From the NCBI RefSeq assembly GCF_958298935.1, contig NC_084942.1, positions 17,863,501-17,927,500 on the forward strand: a DNA stretch of 64,000 nt, in the 5' to 3' direction. The stretch is from Phragmites australis. Its lineage: Eukaryota > Streptophyta > Magnoliopsida > Poales > Poaceae. This document shows, piece after piece, positions 41,533 through 52,594 of this stretch (position 1 is the first letter of the stretch; each line of letters begins with the position of its first letter). Both the position numbers and the translations under genes were made by a program. The notes under the pieces are model-generated. The model was not told the DNA's origin and did not search any database. It saw only the letters and a program-made list of their open reading frames with translations.

Positions 41533-43438
41533 TGGCAGATTCGGATTTTGGATCCTTCAGCAATTTCGGCCCCAACATCTACACCATGCCAAAGAAATTA
41601 CCGGAGATCAGCCGATCTCCAAAGGTAATCTACGGCGAATCGACTTTCAAGTTGGTCGGCTAATGTGGTATCCCAATAGATCGCATCGAGAGATCGAGTG
41701 AACCGACCTCTCCATATGTCCCTACTATCGGCAATGAGAGTTACCAAGGAATCGAGGGCTTCGGTGAGAACATCCCAGAAGATAATCCCCAGTTTACTGA
41801 GTTTGATGTGTCTTCCTCAGACTCATCTGACGACGAGTAGGAGTATCTTGCGGTTAACAACCTCGAAGTTAGAGATCAAGGAAACGGGGAGAACTTCAAT
41901 GTCCTCCACAACCCAGCTATGAAGGAAGTCCTGATTACTCCTACAGGAGAGAACAACACAACTCCTTCCTAATGAGATGACCGTCTAGTTGCTCTAGCTT
42001 GCCCAGCAGATCCTCTCATGGATGTTGGTCACACCGCGGGTCAAGGTGTCATGACCCCATTGCCCCCTGAAACCTCTTTGGTGCGCTCCCCAATTCCCAC
42101 GTCCTGAACAACACAGCTGCTGAAGTGGGCCAAGATCCTTCTTAACTCTGTCCCACAGGGAGGGTTGAATGACCCAGTCAATGCTAATTGGATGTAGGAG
42201 ATGGTTGGGTGCTTCTACGGAGCTTAGCGGGTGGTCAAGAGTTTTGCTCCTAAAAAGAGCAATACCCCTCGAGTCAGTTAGCCACACAGAGCCACCCCAG
42301 AAGATGCTTTGAGGCATGCACCAGAGAGGACTCCCCTCCGATAGGACCCTCCTTGTAAAGTCCCTATAGAAAACTTGAGGGATAGCGCGTGGTACGAAGC
42401 TCACAGCAGGACATGAGGGCATGGAGAACCTTCGTCAAGACCCCACCAGGTGTCGGCGTCTGGACTCGACTAGACTACAGAGGGCGGGAATACTATGGTC
42501 AGAGAAATAATGTGCTTACCGGTTGTCGGGCTTTCACTCACCAGCTCTGATCTGTGCGCTGCCTGTGTAGATTCTGACCTGGTTCAATAGAGAAATACAT
42601 CATAAGTACTAACCCTCTGGAATTTCCCTCAATCTATTCTATAGCTATCCTAGCCACTGGTGGTGATGAACAGGTCATGGCCAATTACCTCCTCATAGCT
42701 CTGGAGGGGTCGACCCGTTCGTAGTTGACCAATCTGCCTCCTGACTCGATTAACTCTTGGGGGCAACTCTACGATGTCTTCTGCGCTAATTTTCAGGGAA
42801 CTTACAAATGTTCAGGGAAGGAGGACGACCTTCATCACCTCCAACAAGACTCTAAAGAGTCACTTTGGGAGTTTATCAAAACATTCAACATCATGAGGAG
42901 CAGCATCCTGGAGATTACCGATCCCTCGATCATCCACACCTTTCGACAAGGCGTGAGAGATCGAAGGCTGATTGAAAATATGGCAATGCGACCTCCCCAA
43001 GATGTTCGAGAACTGTTCGAGTTGTCCGACCGCTGCACGACAGCCGAAGAGGCCATCTCTTGAAACCAGTCGATAAATAGAGGGGACCAGCACCCTCAGG
43101 CAAGCAAGGAGGCTGAGGGCTCTGAGTTGGCTGAGAAGCGCGATTCTGACAAGAAGTCGGACAAGGTCAGCAAGAAGAAGAAGATCGAGGAACACAACAC
43201 CATGGCCGCCTCCCACGACAAAGCTTTATCATCCAGCGATGAGTCTTATCCCCCTGTACTTTTGCAAGGACAGGGTGATATTTTCAAGCTAATCGAAAAT
43301 TCTACTCGGATGGAACACCTTCTCAAGGACTCGCTGAAGAATTCGGAGGCGTTCAGAACCCCGAATAGATCATCTGAGAACCCAGAGAACCCAGTTAGAC
43401 GTATTATCCTAATTAGAAAACTGAGTCTTACTCAATGA
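41533..43438 (+). pseudogene. Degenerate gypsy (Tat-type) gag
   Basis: An ATG at 41533 follows the primer site by about 50 bp and opens with MADSDFGSFSNFG. The frame breaks repeatedly. In another frame, 42725-43063 encodes a clear Retrotrans_gag core (LPPDSINSWGQLYDVFCANFQGTY, FIKTFNIMRSSI, FRQGVRDRRLIENMA, LFELSDRCTTAEEA), followed by a Lys-rich tail. The core is related to, but well diverged from, the gag of the intact Tat element at 5310-5700. No protease or polymerase follows, so the element was cut down to its gag end. Confidence 0.85.
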
Positions 43439-43779
43439 AGCAGTTGGACAAAATGCTTATCTTTGCTGGCCAAGTACTTGACCCGTTGAAACCTCATTTC
43501 ACGTACTGGTGGGGGGTTTAACGATGACTACAGGATAATTATCATATCTGGGTACATCATGGTTTTCCATAATTCTCAGGGCATATTTCAATCTCCAGGA
43601 AGTGGATTCTTGGATGAAAGGAAACCGCCCGTAGGAACCCAGGGTATCTCATAAACAGGGAAGTCATTACAAGTTGAACAAACCATTAGAAGCCAAAAGA
43701 CCCCTAAAGCTGAGCAAGGAAGTTGTCGACTAGGATAGATACATCTAGGCTAGCCACACACCCTCTTGTAACAAGCTCA

Positions 43780-43965
43780 GAGCAATACAGAACAAACAGG
43801 ACGTAGGGTTATTATCCTAAGGGAGGTCTAAACCTGTATAAAAAAACACTATGTGTGTGCTCCTTTGATTCGTCTACTCGAAGTATCCCCCATATATTCT
43901 ACAAATTCATAAGATTGGTGGTTCACCAATCGTCGACACCTTGATTTTCGGTGGGCCTTTGAGGT
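43780..43965 (+). repeat. Second partial gypsy LTR
   Basis: It contains AGGACGTAGGGTTATTATCC, then GGTCTAAACCTGTATAAA, which corresponds in layout to the R region at about 41310-41380. Together with the left LTR piece it may delimit a gag-only deletion derivative about 2.7 kb long. The two ends differ (TCCTCAACA versus CGTCGACA), so pairing is tentative. Confidence 0.4.
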
Positions 43966-44815
43966 TGTCCTTGATAATGAGGAGGATGTCGAACCATCCA
44001 CTTAGTCCGCAAAGGAGCCGAAGCTGGTGCACGGGGTGGAGTAGGAAACCCCATGCATGGACATTGTGAGCTACCGCCCACTAGAGATTGAGCAAGTATT
44101 TTGTGCTTCTTTTCTTCTTAGTGGTTCTTCATTTTGTATTCCACAATGATAGTTTTGCTCACCAATTTGTTAAAATCGGTGAACTCAAGGGCCTCAAGCT
44201 TCTCTTGCATCTTGGTTGAGATCCCATTCATGTCTCGTTGTTGTTGACTTGCTCAGCCGCGTATTGAGCCAAATAGTTTAACACACACCTGTAGTCTGTC
44301 ACAGAGTTGCCCCTTTGCTTGATATCGAGGAATTCCTACCTCTTGATGTCCATCACACCCTTAGGGATAAGGTAGGTGCGGAAAGCTTCACGGAACTCCG
44401 CCCATGTGATGCAATGATAAGTGGTTTGCATGGTGAGAAAGTTCATCCACCATACATTGGTCGTGCCTTGAAGTTGATGGGTGGAATAGAGGGCCTTCTC
44501 ATGATCCCCGCACTGGATGAGAACGAGCTTTTACTCAATGGTGTGAAGCCAATCATCCACATCAAGAGTATCCTCAACGCGAGTGAAAGTAGGCGGATGA
44601 GTACGAAAAAGTCATAGTCATCATGACGATCGGCTCCACCTCTGCCACAAGGAGCTATGTTTTGAACAAGAGCTTGAAAGAGTTATGTTTGAACTTGGCT
44701 ATTTTGTTCAATCCTCATCAACACCTCCGCTATGGCCGGCAGTGGGGGTGGATCCTGGTCACTTGAGGCTTCCAGGTTGTCGCTCCCAGGGTTGTTGTGA
44801 GTTCTCATCCTGTCG
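43966..44815 (-). pseudogene. Gypsy gag fragment (Tekay/CRM-like), minus strand
   Basis: The - strand encodes, across frameshifts and stops, MRTHNNPGSDNLEASSDQDP at the start. A gag core WNEFREAFRTYLIPKGVMDIKR, EFLDIKQRGNSVTDYRCVLNYLAQYA and MQEKLEALEFTDFNKLVSKT follows. This is the gag of chromovirus-type gypsy elements, a lineage different from the Tat gag to its left. No polymerase domains are visible, so it is a truncated remnant. Confidence 0.8.
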
Positions 44816-45690
44816 TCAATCAAGGTTAGTGACGACGATGACTTGATAAGAAATGGGATATATAAAATGAATTATTGACAGCAAGGGGATGAATATAATG
44901 ACATATATGCATATGGAAGAATCATTCCAATATAATAGATATGCACGTTCAATGAGAGACATGAAGATGATCATGACCTTAATCAACATGTTGCTCACAT
45001 TTCAACAATTTCCCACAATTTTAGCAAGCATGCAATTAATCAACAAGCAACATTAGGCATGATTCAATTACTAGTGATTAACCTTACAACATGGTCATAT
45101 ATAAACTAAAGCATTAAGCTAAACAAGTCTTAAGTCATTACACATAGGGCATAATAGAGCTAAATAATCGTCATATGGTTCGCGAAAGTTAGCTACTCCC
45201 TATTGCATATAAATAGCTGTCATTTCCAAATGTGAATTCCAATATGAGCCTAAGCAAAAGACATATGGCAGCGGTTTATGCATTGACAATTAATGTTGCA
45301 CTTTCGTCGAGTCTTTCCCTTGTCTCGTTGATTCGCCACTGCACCATATGATAGAAAAACATGAATTTGAGATAGAGAGGACCAATTACAGTGATGTACA
45401 ATATGGACATCAGAACGAGGTATAGATAATATGCAACTCCTTAAATAAACACCAAGATGCAAGAATGTACCCATAGACATCCTTAACAAATGAAAGCATG
45501 AGGCAAGTTAGAGAGCCAAAATTTTCAAATTAAAGTGGTAAGCAACAAGATGAGAGTAATAGAGCAACCATGCTTAATTTGAATTTTAGCTTCAATTAGT
45601 GAATTAAATTAATGAATATAAATGCATGCATACATACACTTATGTATATGCGGTATGTATATTTGGTCATTCATAAATATATATACACAG

Positions 45691-45752
<62 letters not shown>

Positions 45753-46119
45753 ATGAATAGTTAAATATAGAAATCCATATTTATAACATGTATATATATA
45801 TACACTTATATTAAATATATACTTTCTGGATTTTAAGGTGGCTCTAATTAATTATGATTTTTTAAAAGTAGTGAATTTTGCTATCCTCTAAATGCTAAAA
45901 TCTCAGTGTGTAACAACAAGGCCAGAGGGGACTACGCCAAGCAATGGTGGCACAACCAGTGAATTGTCCAACTCCCTCAGCTGCTGGCTGTGGCACCGTG
46001 CCGCCTATCCAGCCCCATCGTCAAACTCCTTCTCCCCGCCTAACTGCAACACATTCTGCAATGCCTCGTTGCTTTCCACCATGACATGCAGGTAGCAACC
46101 TACTAGCTAATGCTGGTTT

Positions 46120-46121
<2 letters not shown>
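44816..46121. other. Intergenic with a long TA microsatellite
   Basis: AT-rich DNA, no gene recognised. A (TA)n run of about 28 units lies at 45695-45750, followed by further ATATAT tracts. Confidence 0.6.

Positions 46122-46184
<63 letters not shown>
46122..46184. repeat. (AG)n microsatellite
   Basis: About 31 AG repeats. The open frame that runs through it is an artefact of the repeat. Confidence 0.9.
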
Positions 46185-46189
<5 letters not shown>

Positions 46190-46531
46190 TCCTACTTCTA
46201 CGGGGATTGGATTGCATTTTCCCCAATTTGGGAAGCTACATCTGTTGATGAATGGTTATACAATGGTGGTTTTTATGAGAGAAAGATGATGCGGCTTTTT
46301 TGTTTCGGAGGGATAAGAATGAGCTATGAAATAATAAGTTTTGTGTGGTGGGTAGACGACGCAATAGAGGTGGGGGTATGGTCCCCCGATCGAGGCCAAC
46401 GTTTTCTAGAGCGTCAAGTTCGCTGGGAGTGGAGTATAGTCTCCCGTTCCTATTGTGATAATGCTCTGCACTGGGCATCTGGCATGAGCCAAATATTGGA
46501 CGCCTCGCTCCACACCACGCATCACATGCAT

Positions 46532-49446
46532 GAAAATGTGGGAGAATCATCCAAATAATATTCTAGTTAATCACCAAGTCAATCAATTACATAATCACGA
46601 CTTCAACGATTAACCAGAATATCATCTTGATAGTCCCGACACGTGTTTTGTGCACAAGATCGAAACACATGTCTTTCCAACATAAGCAATCATAACCAAA
46701 CTTAATAAAGAGTGAGTAATTAAATCATATTACAAGTTCTTAACTATTTACAAGTTTAACAATTTACAACAAAAGGGATCTAGGAGGATACTTAAACTGA
46801 TCAACTCCTAGCCAAAAGAGAAACTACGCAGCAAAAACAAAAGCTAAAGACAACAAAAGATGGGTGAAACCATATGCCCTTAGGTTTCACCCCAAAAGTG
46901 CGACCTCCGAGTAGTTGCCTACTCATTCCTGCCGCTAGTATTGGCGGGCGTGAAGTAGCCAAACACCGCCTCTTCCTCACCTGCAAAACCTGTAGAGCAG
47001 CTGAGTACAAAGGTACTCGCAAGACTTAATCCATATAGGGTACATATAAATAACCCTACTCCAAGGATTATGCATTGAGTCATTAGCAAGGAAAATACCA
47101 CAAGGTTGATTAAAACATATGCACCCGCAACCTAGACACATATGTGTGAGCATCTAAACATAATCAACATACCCTTCCAAACCTGCAACTACTAACCTGC
47201 ACATAAATGTAAATGGAACTATAGTAATACATCAATAGCCAGTCATCAATATTACCCAACATACCATCCATACCACCATCCCACATTCGTAACTCTACGG
47301 CCGATACAAATAGACAGAAGCATGCTCATGACCGAGAGCACAACAATTCGAATTGTTTTTACACCTTGCAGGGGTACTCCTTTACCTACACGATACAAGG
47401 GCCATACAGCTCATGTGTCCACACAGGCCCACATGAGGGGTACTCGTGTCAACCTTTCCCAATAAGCTCCAACTATTTGATCATGCACCGATAGGTGCGA
47501 GGGTCATCCAGAACTACTCCCGGAGCAAACTGAATACCTCAACAAGCCCGCCCGCTCACACTATCGACTCGCATGCCAAAAGGCCACAGCTACAAAGGTA
47601 TTCGGCTTATCGTTCCCATATGCGACATGTAGTGAGTACGGAAAGTGTTAAAGTCAATTGCACCAACTGACGGTGCTTAATCGATGCAAAAGCGATCTAT
47701 GGTGCTCGGGCTCCTCTCCCGAACTACCCCGAGGAACTCTTCCGGGGCAGAAGACACCCCTAACACCGCTCACATCTCCTCTTATCCTCACATCTCATCC
47801 CACCATTGACATTATGATCAATATTCATGAACGATAAGTAAGCTCTAAGTTCACGAACAATGGTTGCACCATCGCTCGACTTCTATCGAGGACCTATGCA
47901 TTGCTAAGCATTTCGAATAACTTTCAAGTTAAACATCAACAATGTTATCAAGGCTACAAGGATATGGATTATCAAATACCCAAGGTAGGACAATGCATCG
48001 CATAGGTTCTTACATAAAGCATAGTTTATCAATTTTAGACTTCACAATTCAAATCAAAGGGTGCAATATGCTTAGATGCTTGCCTTACTGCTCTGGGGTT
48101 TGCCTAATACTTCCCGCACAACCCTCACAAAACTTCGGGAGATTGGCGTCATCTTCACTCGCTTGGACCGTCGGCACAACACCCTCTAAACGAATCAAAA
48201 TGCATTGCACAAACAAATGAACGATGGAAAAACGTGTAAATGATGCATGCTTAAAGTATAATGGAGTGCCGTGTTTCAAAAACATTTGCAAAGGACCGCT
48301 AAGTAATTAGGGTTTCGAAGTTTGAAACCCTAGATAAGGTAGCCTAAGTATACCTAGCCTTACCAGTCTGGCGATCAGACCGACGTAGAGGTGGCAATCT
48401 GACCGATGGCCAGCAGAGAGTTTTGGCCTCTGGCGGTCTGACCGTAGGCATGGTGGTGGTCAGACCGCCCACCAACGGTCAGATTGGCCCTAGTGGTGGT
48501 CAGACTCCTATATAAGTTTTCAACTCAGATTCTCCGGTCCCAACTGGTAGTCAGACCAGCCCTAGTGGTGGTCAGACCGCCAGACCTTGCCGGCACCGCC
48601 TTTGCGGGGTCACTGGCGAGGACTCCGATGAAACCTTCGACAACGAAGGGTACCAAAATGCTATATGGGACTAGTGGAGTGTTCCTAAAGTAATTTGGAC
48701 ATCATTCACCAAGCTAAATTCAAAGTACCCCATGGATTGGTTCTAGGCTAGGTTGAACTTGGGCCTAAATGAGATGAGGGTCGAATCGAGCTCGGAAAAA
48801 ATAGGGAAACGGTAGGGGATAGCTCACCTCAGCTTATGAAAGCTTTCTATTGGATTGGAATGCTTCGGGGAGGCTCCGATTCACAGATTGGCTCCCGGAG
48901 AGGTTGATGAGCTTGAGGTCGATGAACTGGTCTCCAGCGAGGGAGAAGAGGAGAAACTTGGGGAAGTCCTCCGGGAAGCTCGTGAGAGTTCCCACCTCCG
49001 ATCTTTGGCCTCCGAACGCGACGAACAGACCTCTCTTTCTCTCTCTAGGGTCGAGTGAAGAGAGGGAGAGTGAGAGAAAAGTGAGAGGGAGAGACCAAAA
49101 GAAAGTGATCGATCTACTTAACCCGAGCCTCTGTGTGCTGGTAATTAGACTGCGGGAAAACCACATGGCAGCCCACATGGTAGCGCACCTGGCGGTCAGA
49201 CCGCAGGTGACTTCAGTCAGACCGCGAGGGGGTTCTTTTGCTGAAATTTTCCTAAGTCTCCCCTCATCCTCCTCCTATTCTTTTCTTTCTCCAAAGTATT
49301 TAGGGATTCTCCAAAGTGCTCTAAACCACCCCAAGGTATTTGAAACATGTGTAACTAGTTTTTGATAGACAAACACGTGTAAGCACATGCGATGATGATT
49401 ATGCATGCATAATTACGTAATTAACATTTTAGGATGTGACAGAAAA
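46532..49446 (-). mobile_element. Solo LTR of 2.9 kb with 5-bp duplication
   Basis: On the - strand the element (46537-49441) starts TGTCACATCCTAAAATG and ends GATTCTCCCACA. It is flanked by GAAAA on both sides (46532-46536, 49442-49446). The start is typical of long LTRs of chromovirus (Tekay/Del-type) gypsy elements. No internal coding region is present, so it is a solo LTR. A TATATA core lies at 48509-48516. The region 48360-48600 carries many GGTCAGACCGCC / GGTCTGACC inverted words. Confidence 0.8.
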
Positions 49447-50467
49447 GCGGCTTCATCCACCCATGTGTTGGCTTTATCCTTTCCACTTGAGTACGCATGT
49501 GCTACTGCTTCCCATTCTTTCTCTCCTTCCCTCTCCAATGTTGAATGTAGGAACCAAGTGCCTCACTATCCCATGCCCCCAAAAATCAAGATCCACCAAC
49601 CCCCCTCCCCAACTCCGGAAGGAGATCGTAAAGTCACAGTGACATGGTCACTGACATGTGGGACAACTCTCAGTGGGTCCCACATGTCAGCGACCACGTC
49701 ACAGGGTGATCAGAGGAACCATCTACCCCCAAATCCATTCCCAATAATTCCTCGATGAACCGAGCTTGCTAGCCACGACTGAGGATAAAGATTGGATTAA
49801 CCCTCCCTCTCTGTGCTCCAAAAGCTTCTATCTCTCTCCTCCATCTCTCTCTCTGTTCTAGATTCTTCTTCAGTGAATCAATGAATGCAGAAGACATCCT
49901 GCTTCCATTTCCTCTCCCCATAGATTTGAGTATGCCATGCAGCGATTGGATTGATATGGATATTGTAACAGGTAAGTTGATATGCTGCAATGATTTTTTT
50001 CTTGATGTTACAGTAGCCTCTAGATGTTCCTACAATGAATTTAATTGTTATGATGGCATTTTTTATGTTGCAGTAACTTTTTTTTGCTATCCCCAAAATG
50101 GATTTGGTTTGTTACACGGAAATGGAGATGGAGATAGAGATTGATATCATTTTTTGGATGTAGCCTAGGGTGTTGCAACAAATTTTTTGATATTGCAATA
50201 GATAATTTGGGATATTGCAACTTGTTGCAACATGTTGGTTGGATTAGGTCTTTTTTTAATGTTGCATCAAGTGTTTTGAGATGTTGCGATACATGATTCA
50301 AGATGTTGCAATGGCTTTTTGATGCAACAATGCCCAACAGCTGATTTGGTTGGAATTAGCCTCTTCTTTTTTGAGATGTTGCGATACATGATTCAAGATG
50401 TTGCAACGGCTTTTTGATGCAACAATGCATGTGGCAACCCAAATTGCCACCGGAGCATTTTAATCAT
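49447..50467. other. Non-coding, hairpin and TTGCAAC-rich repeats
   Basis: A 26-bp stem with two mismatches and a 12-base loop lies at 49639-49702 (arms around CTGACATGTGGGAC). From 49960 to 50430 the words GATGTTGCAA and GATGCAACAATGC recur, including a block of about 57 bp at 50276-50332 repeated at 50371-50427. No coding sequence is convincing. Confidence 0.5.
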
Positions 50468-51500
50468 TGCTGGACGAGGGTTTGAAAAGAATCTGATGTC
50501 GCCTTGAGGGGCTGAATAGGCGGAACCTAAAGTTTTTACAAACTAAAATGTAGCGGATCAGCAAAATGCAGAATCTCCGTAGATTTTTGCGGACTCTCCG
50601 CAAATGTGCGGAGGTTCCACAGAAATATGCGGACACTTCGAATATTTCTGGAAAATTTGAAAATGTGCCTATGTAACAACAGCTTGAATCAAGTACACGA
50701 GTTACTAAGCACCAGAGAATGTATTCCAACATTTTTCTTCAGATACCTGCAGCTCAAACCTTATAAAGAGATAGATCGGGTTGAAACTCTAAGAATCAAT
50801 GGATACAAGATTATGAAACAAAAATAGAATGACAAGTAAGACACAATGATTTGTTCACCGAAATTCGATCACTCCACAAAGAAGTGCCTACATCTCGGTT
50901 GAGGAGTTCACAAATAGCTAGGTCTCTTCCAGCCCTTTCCTCACCCAAGCGATCACAAAGATTAAACTAGGGTTACTTACTCAATTCGTAGGGGTAAAAC
51001 AAACGTCTCGGGCTCACCACAAAATTAGGAGCTCGACGGGCAACGCCTAGCTGTCTATGTGGACGACTCACCAAGAGTAATAAACACAAACCACCGGCTT
51101 GATGAAGAAAACTAGTGCTCAAAGATTGGAGTTGTTCTCTCTAGCACTAACTCTCTCTCCCCCAAACCAACTCTCAAAACTTTGCAAATCTCAAGCTAAA
51201 GCAAGGTGGGAGAGAGTTCTTTTGGCTCTAAAGTTGACCAGCTTTTCGAGTAAAGCAGCAGCCAGCAAAAGGGGAAGTGATAAGGTACGTATACCCATCT
51301 TCCAAAAACTAGCCGTTATAACTGTCAGAATGCGGACTATCCGTAAAAATACGGAGACTCCGCAAAAAATGCGGACCTTCCGCATACCCCAAACTCCGCA
51401 AAAATACGGACACTCCGTATTTGCACACTTTTACAACATAAGGGTAAAACTAGATGAAAAAAAAAAGTGTTTGAGGTGTCTCTCATGGGTTATTATATCT
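50468..51500 (-). mobile_element. LTR-like block, copia type, minus orientation
   Basis: On the - strand the left end reads CCTATTCAGCCCCTCAAGG then CGACATCAG, close to the end of the LTR at 18570-18616, and finishes CTCGTCCAGCA. Inside are many GCGGACTCTCCGC, ATACGGAGACTCCGC and TGCGGA words, an array of short inverted motifs. No coding sequence is present. The right boundary and the target duplication could not be fixed. Confidence 0.5.
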
Positions 51501-51734
51501 TTTGAGCACTATTTCTACGCAAAGAAGTAGATTTCGTATACCTCTTTATAGTACGGTATTCTAAACTCCATTTTAAAAGATAAATAAATTTAAAACTATA
51601 CAATACATGTGCCGCATTAGTATTCTCACTGAATTGAATTACACATGTCCATATTTCATAAAAACTCATTAATCCTTTAATTATTTTATTATTATTATCA
51701 AAACTCACTTAAAGGTCTAAATGCACTTTCAGGA

Positions 51735-51785
51735 CTGAAACCTTGAACCTACGAGCGCTAGCCAACTACGCCACCACCCCATTGT
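51735..51785 (-). repeat. Possible tRNA-derived SINE head
   Basis: On the - strand GGTGGTGGCGTAGTTGG followed by CTAGCGCTCGTAGGTTCAAGG resembles a Pol III A box and B box (GGTTCAAGG) as found in tRNA-derived SINEs of grasses. The spacing is shorter than in a real tRNA, and no anticodon arm forms. The body could not be delimited. Confidence 0.35.
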
Positions 51786-52594
51786 GAAAATGGACTGAAA
51801 ACATTTATATCACTAATTGAACCCAGCTATCCTTACGGCACAATTCACCAATGGTAGCAGCACAATTCCTAGTGACATATTTTAATTAGTCCAGGGAGTC
51901 GGTTTTAAACAACCACACAGAAAAATCTTATTGCTATTTTAGGTCTTGTTTGATACAGTTAAAATTTATGGGTTTTTGTTGAAAAACGGTGTTTACTGAA
52001 AGCTGCTTATGGCTTTAAGCTTTTTAGCCGTTGGTTTTTACGAGAATTTTTTTTAAGTTTTTAGCACACCAAAAATTAAAAAAAAATTACTCTCAATCAG
52101 TCTATGAATTTTTAGTTCATTTTATTAGAAGTCAGCTTTTCAGCTTTTAGGTTATGAGAAATAAAAAACAACAATAAACTGAAACAATCGTAGCCCTAGT
52201 TCAACAATAATGTAGAGAAAAACTAAAAAATCCTAAGAAGTCACTAACTGTTTTATCACGGACACCACGTTCACACATGCCGTTGGCATCTGGTCAGTGT
52301 CTGCAGTCTACTGTCACAACTAGTAGTTTAGTACTGAGACAGAAAAATCACAATATATAGGGTTCATAACCTGGAAGCAAGCTCATCGCTCCCAGTTTGC
52401 AAATGCACAATAGTGTAATAATAAAAAAAAAAACCCCGGGAGCGTCGGAGCCCAGGAGGCAGTAGGCTCACATATGGGCCTCATGGGCCGGATGCCTCAG
52501 CATCAAAGTCGTCTTCCTCGTCCGTCCCGCAACACGGAGCATCGGCGTCGTCACGGCATCTCCTCCTGCCCATCCATTGCCCGGGCGAGCCTCG
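51786..52594. other. Promoter-side flank of the AP-5 mu gene
   Basis: No other gene is seen. The last ~150 bp become GC-rich. GGGCCTCATGGGCC (52476-52489) gives TCP-like GGGCC words near the probable transcription start. Confidence 0.4.

Noticed and set aside
46118..46558. 146-codon frame starting in the AG microsatellite
   Set aside because: The start is Lys/Glu/Arg dipeptides from the repeat, and the rest matches nothing and runs into the target site of the solo LTR.
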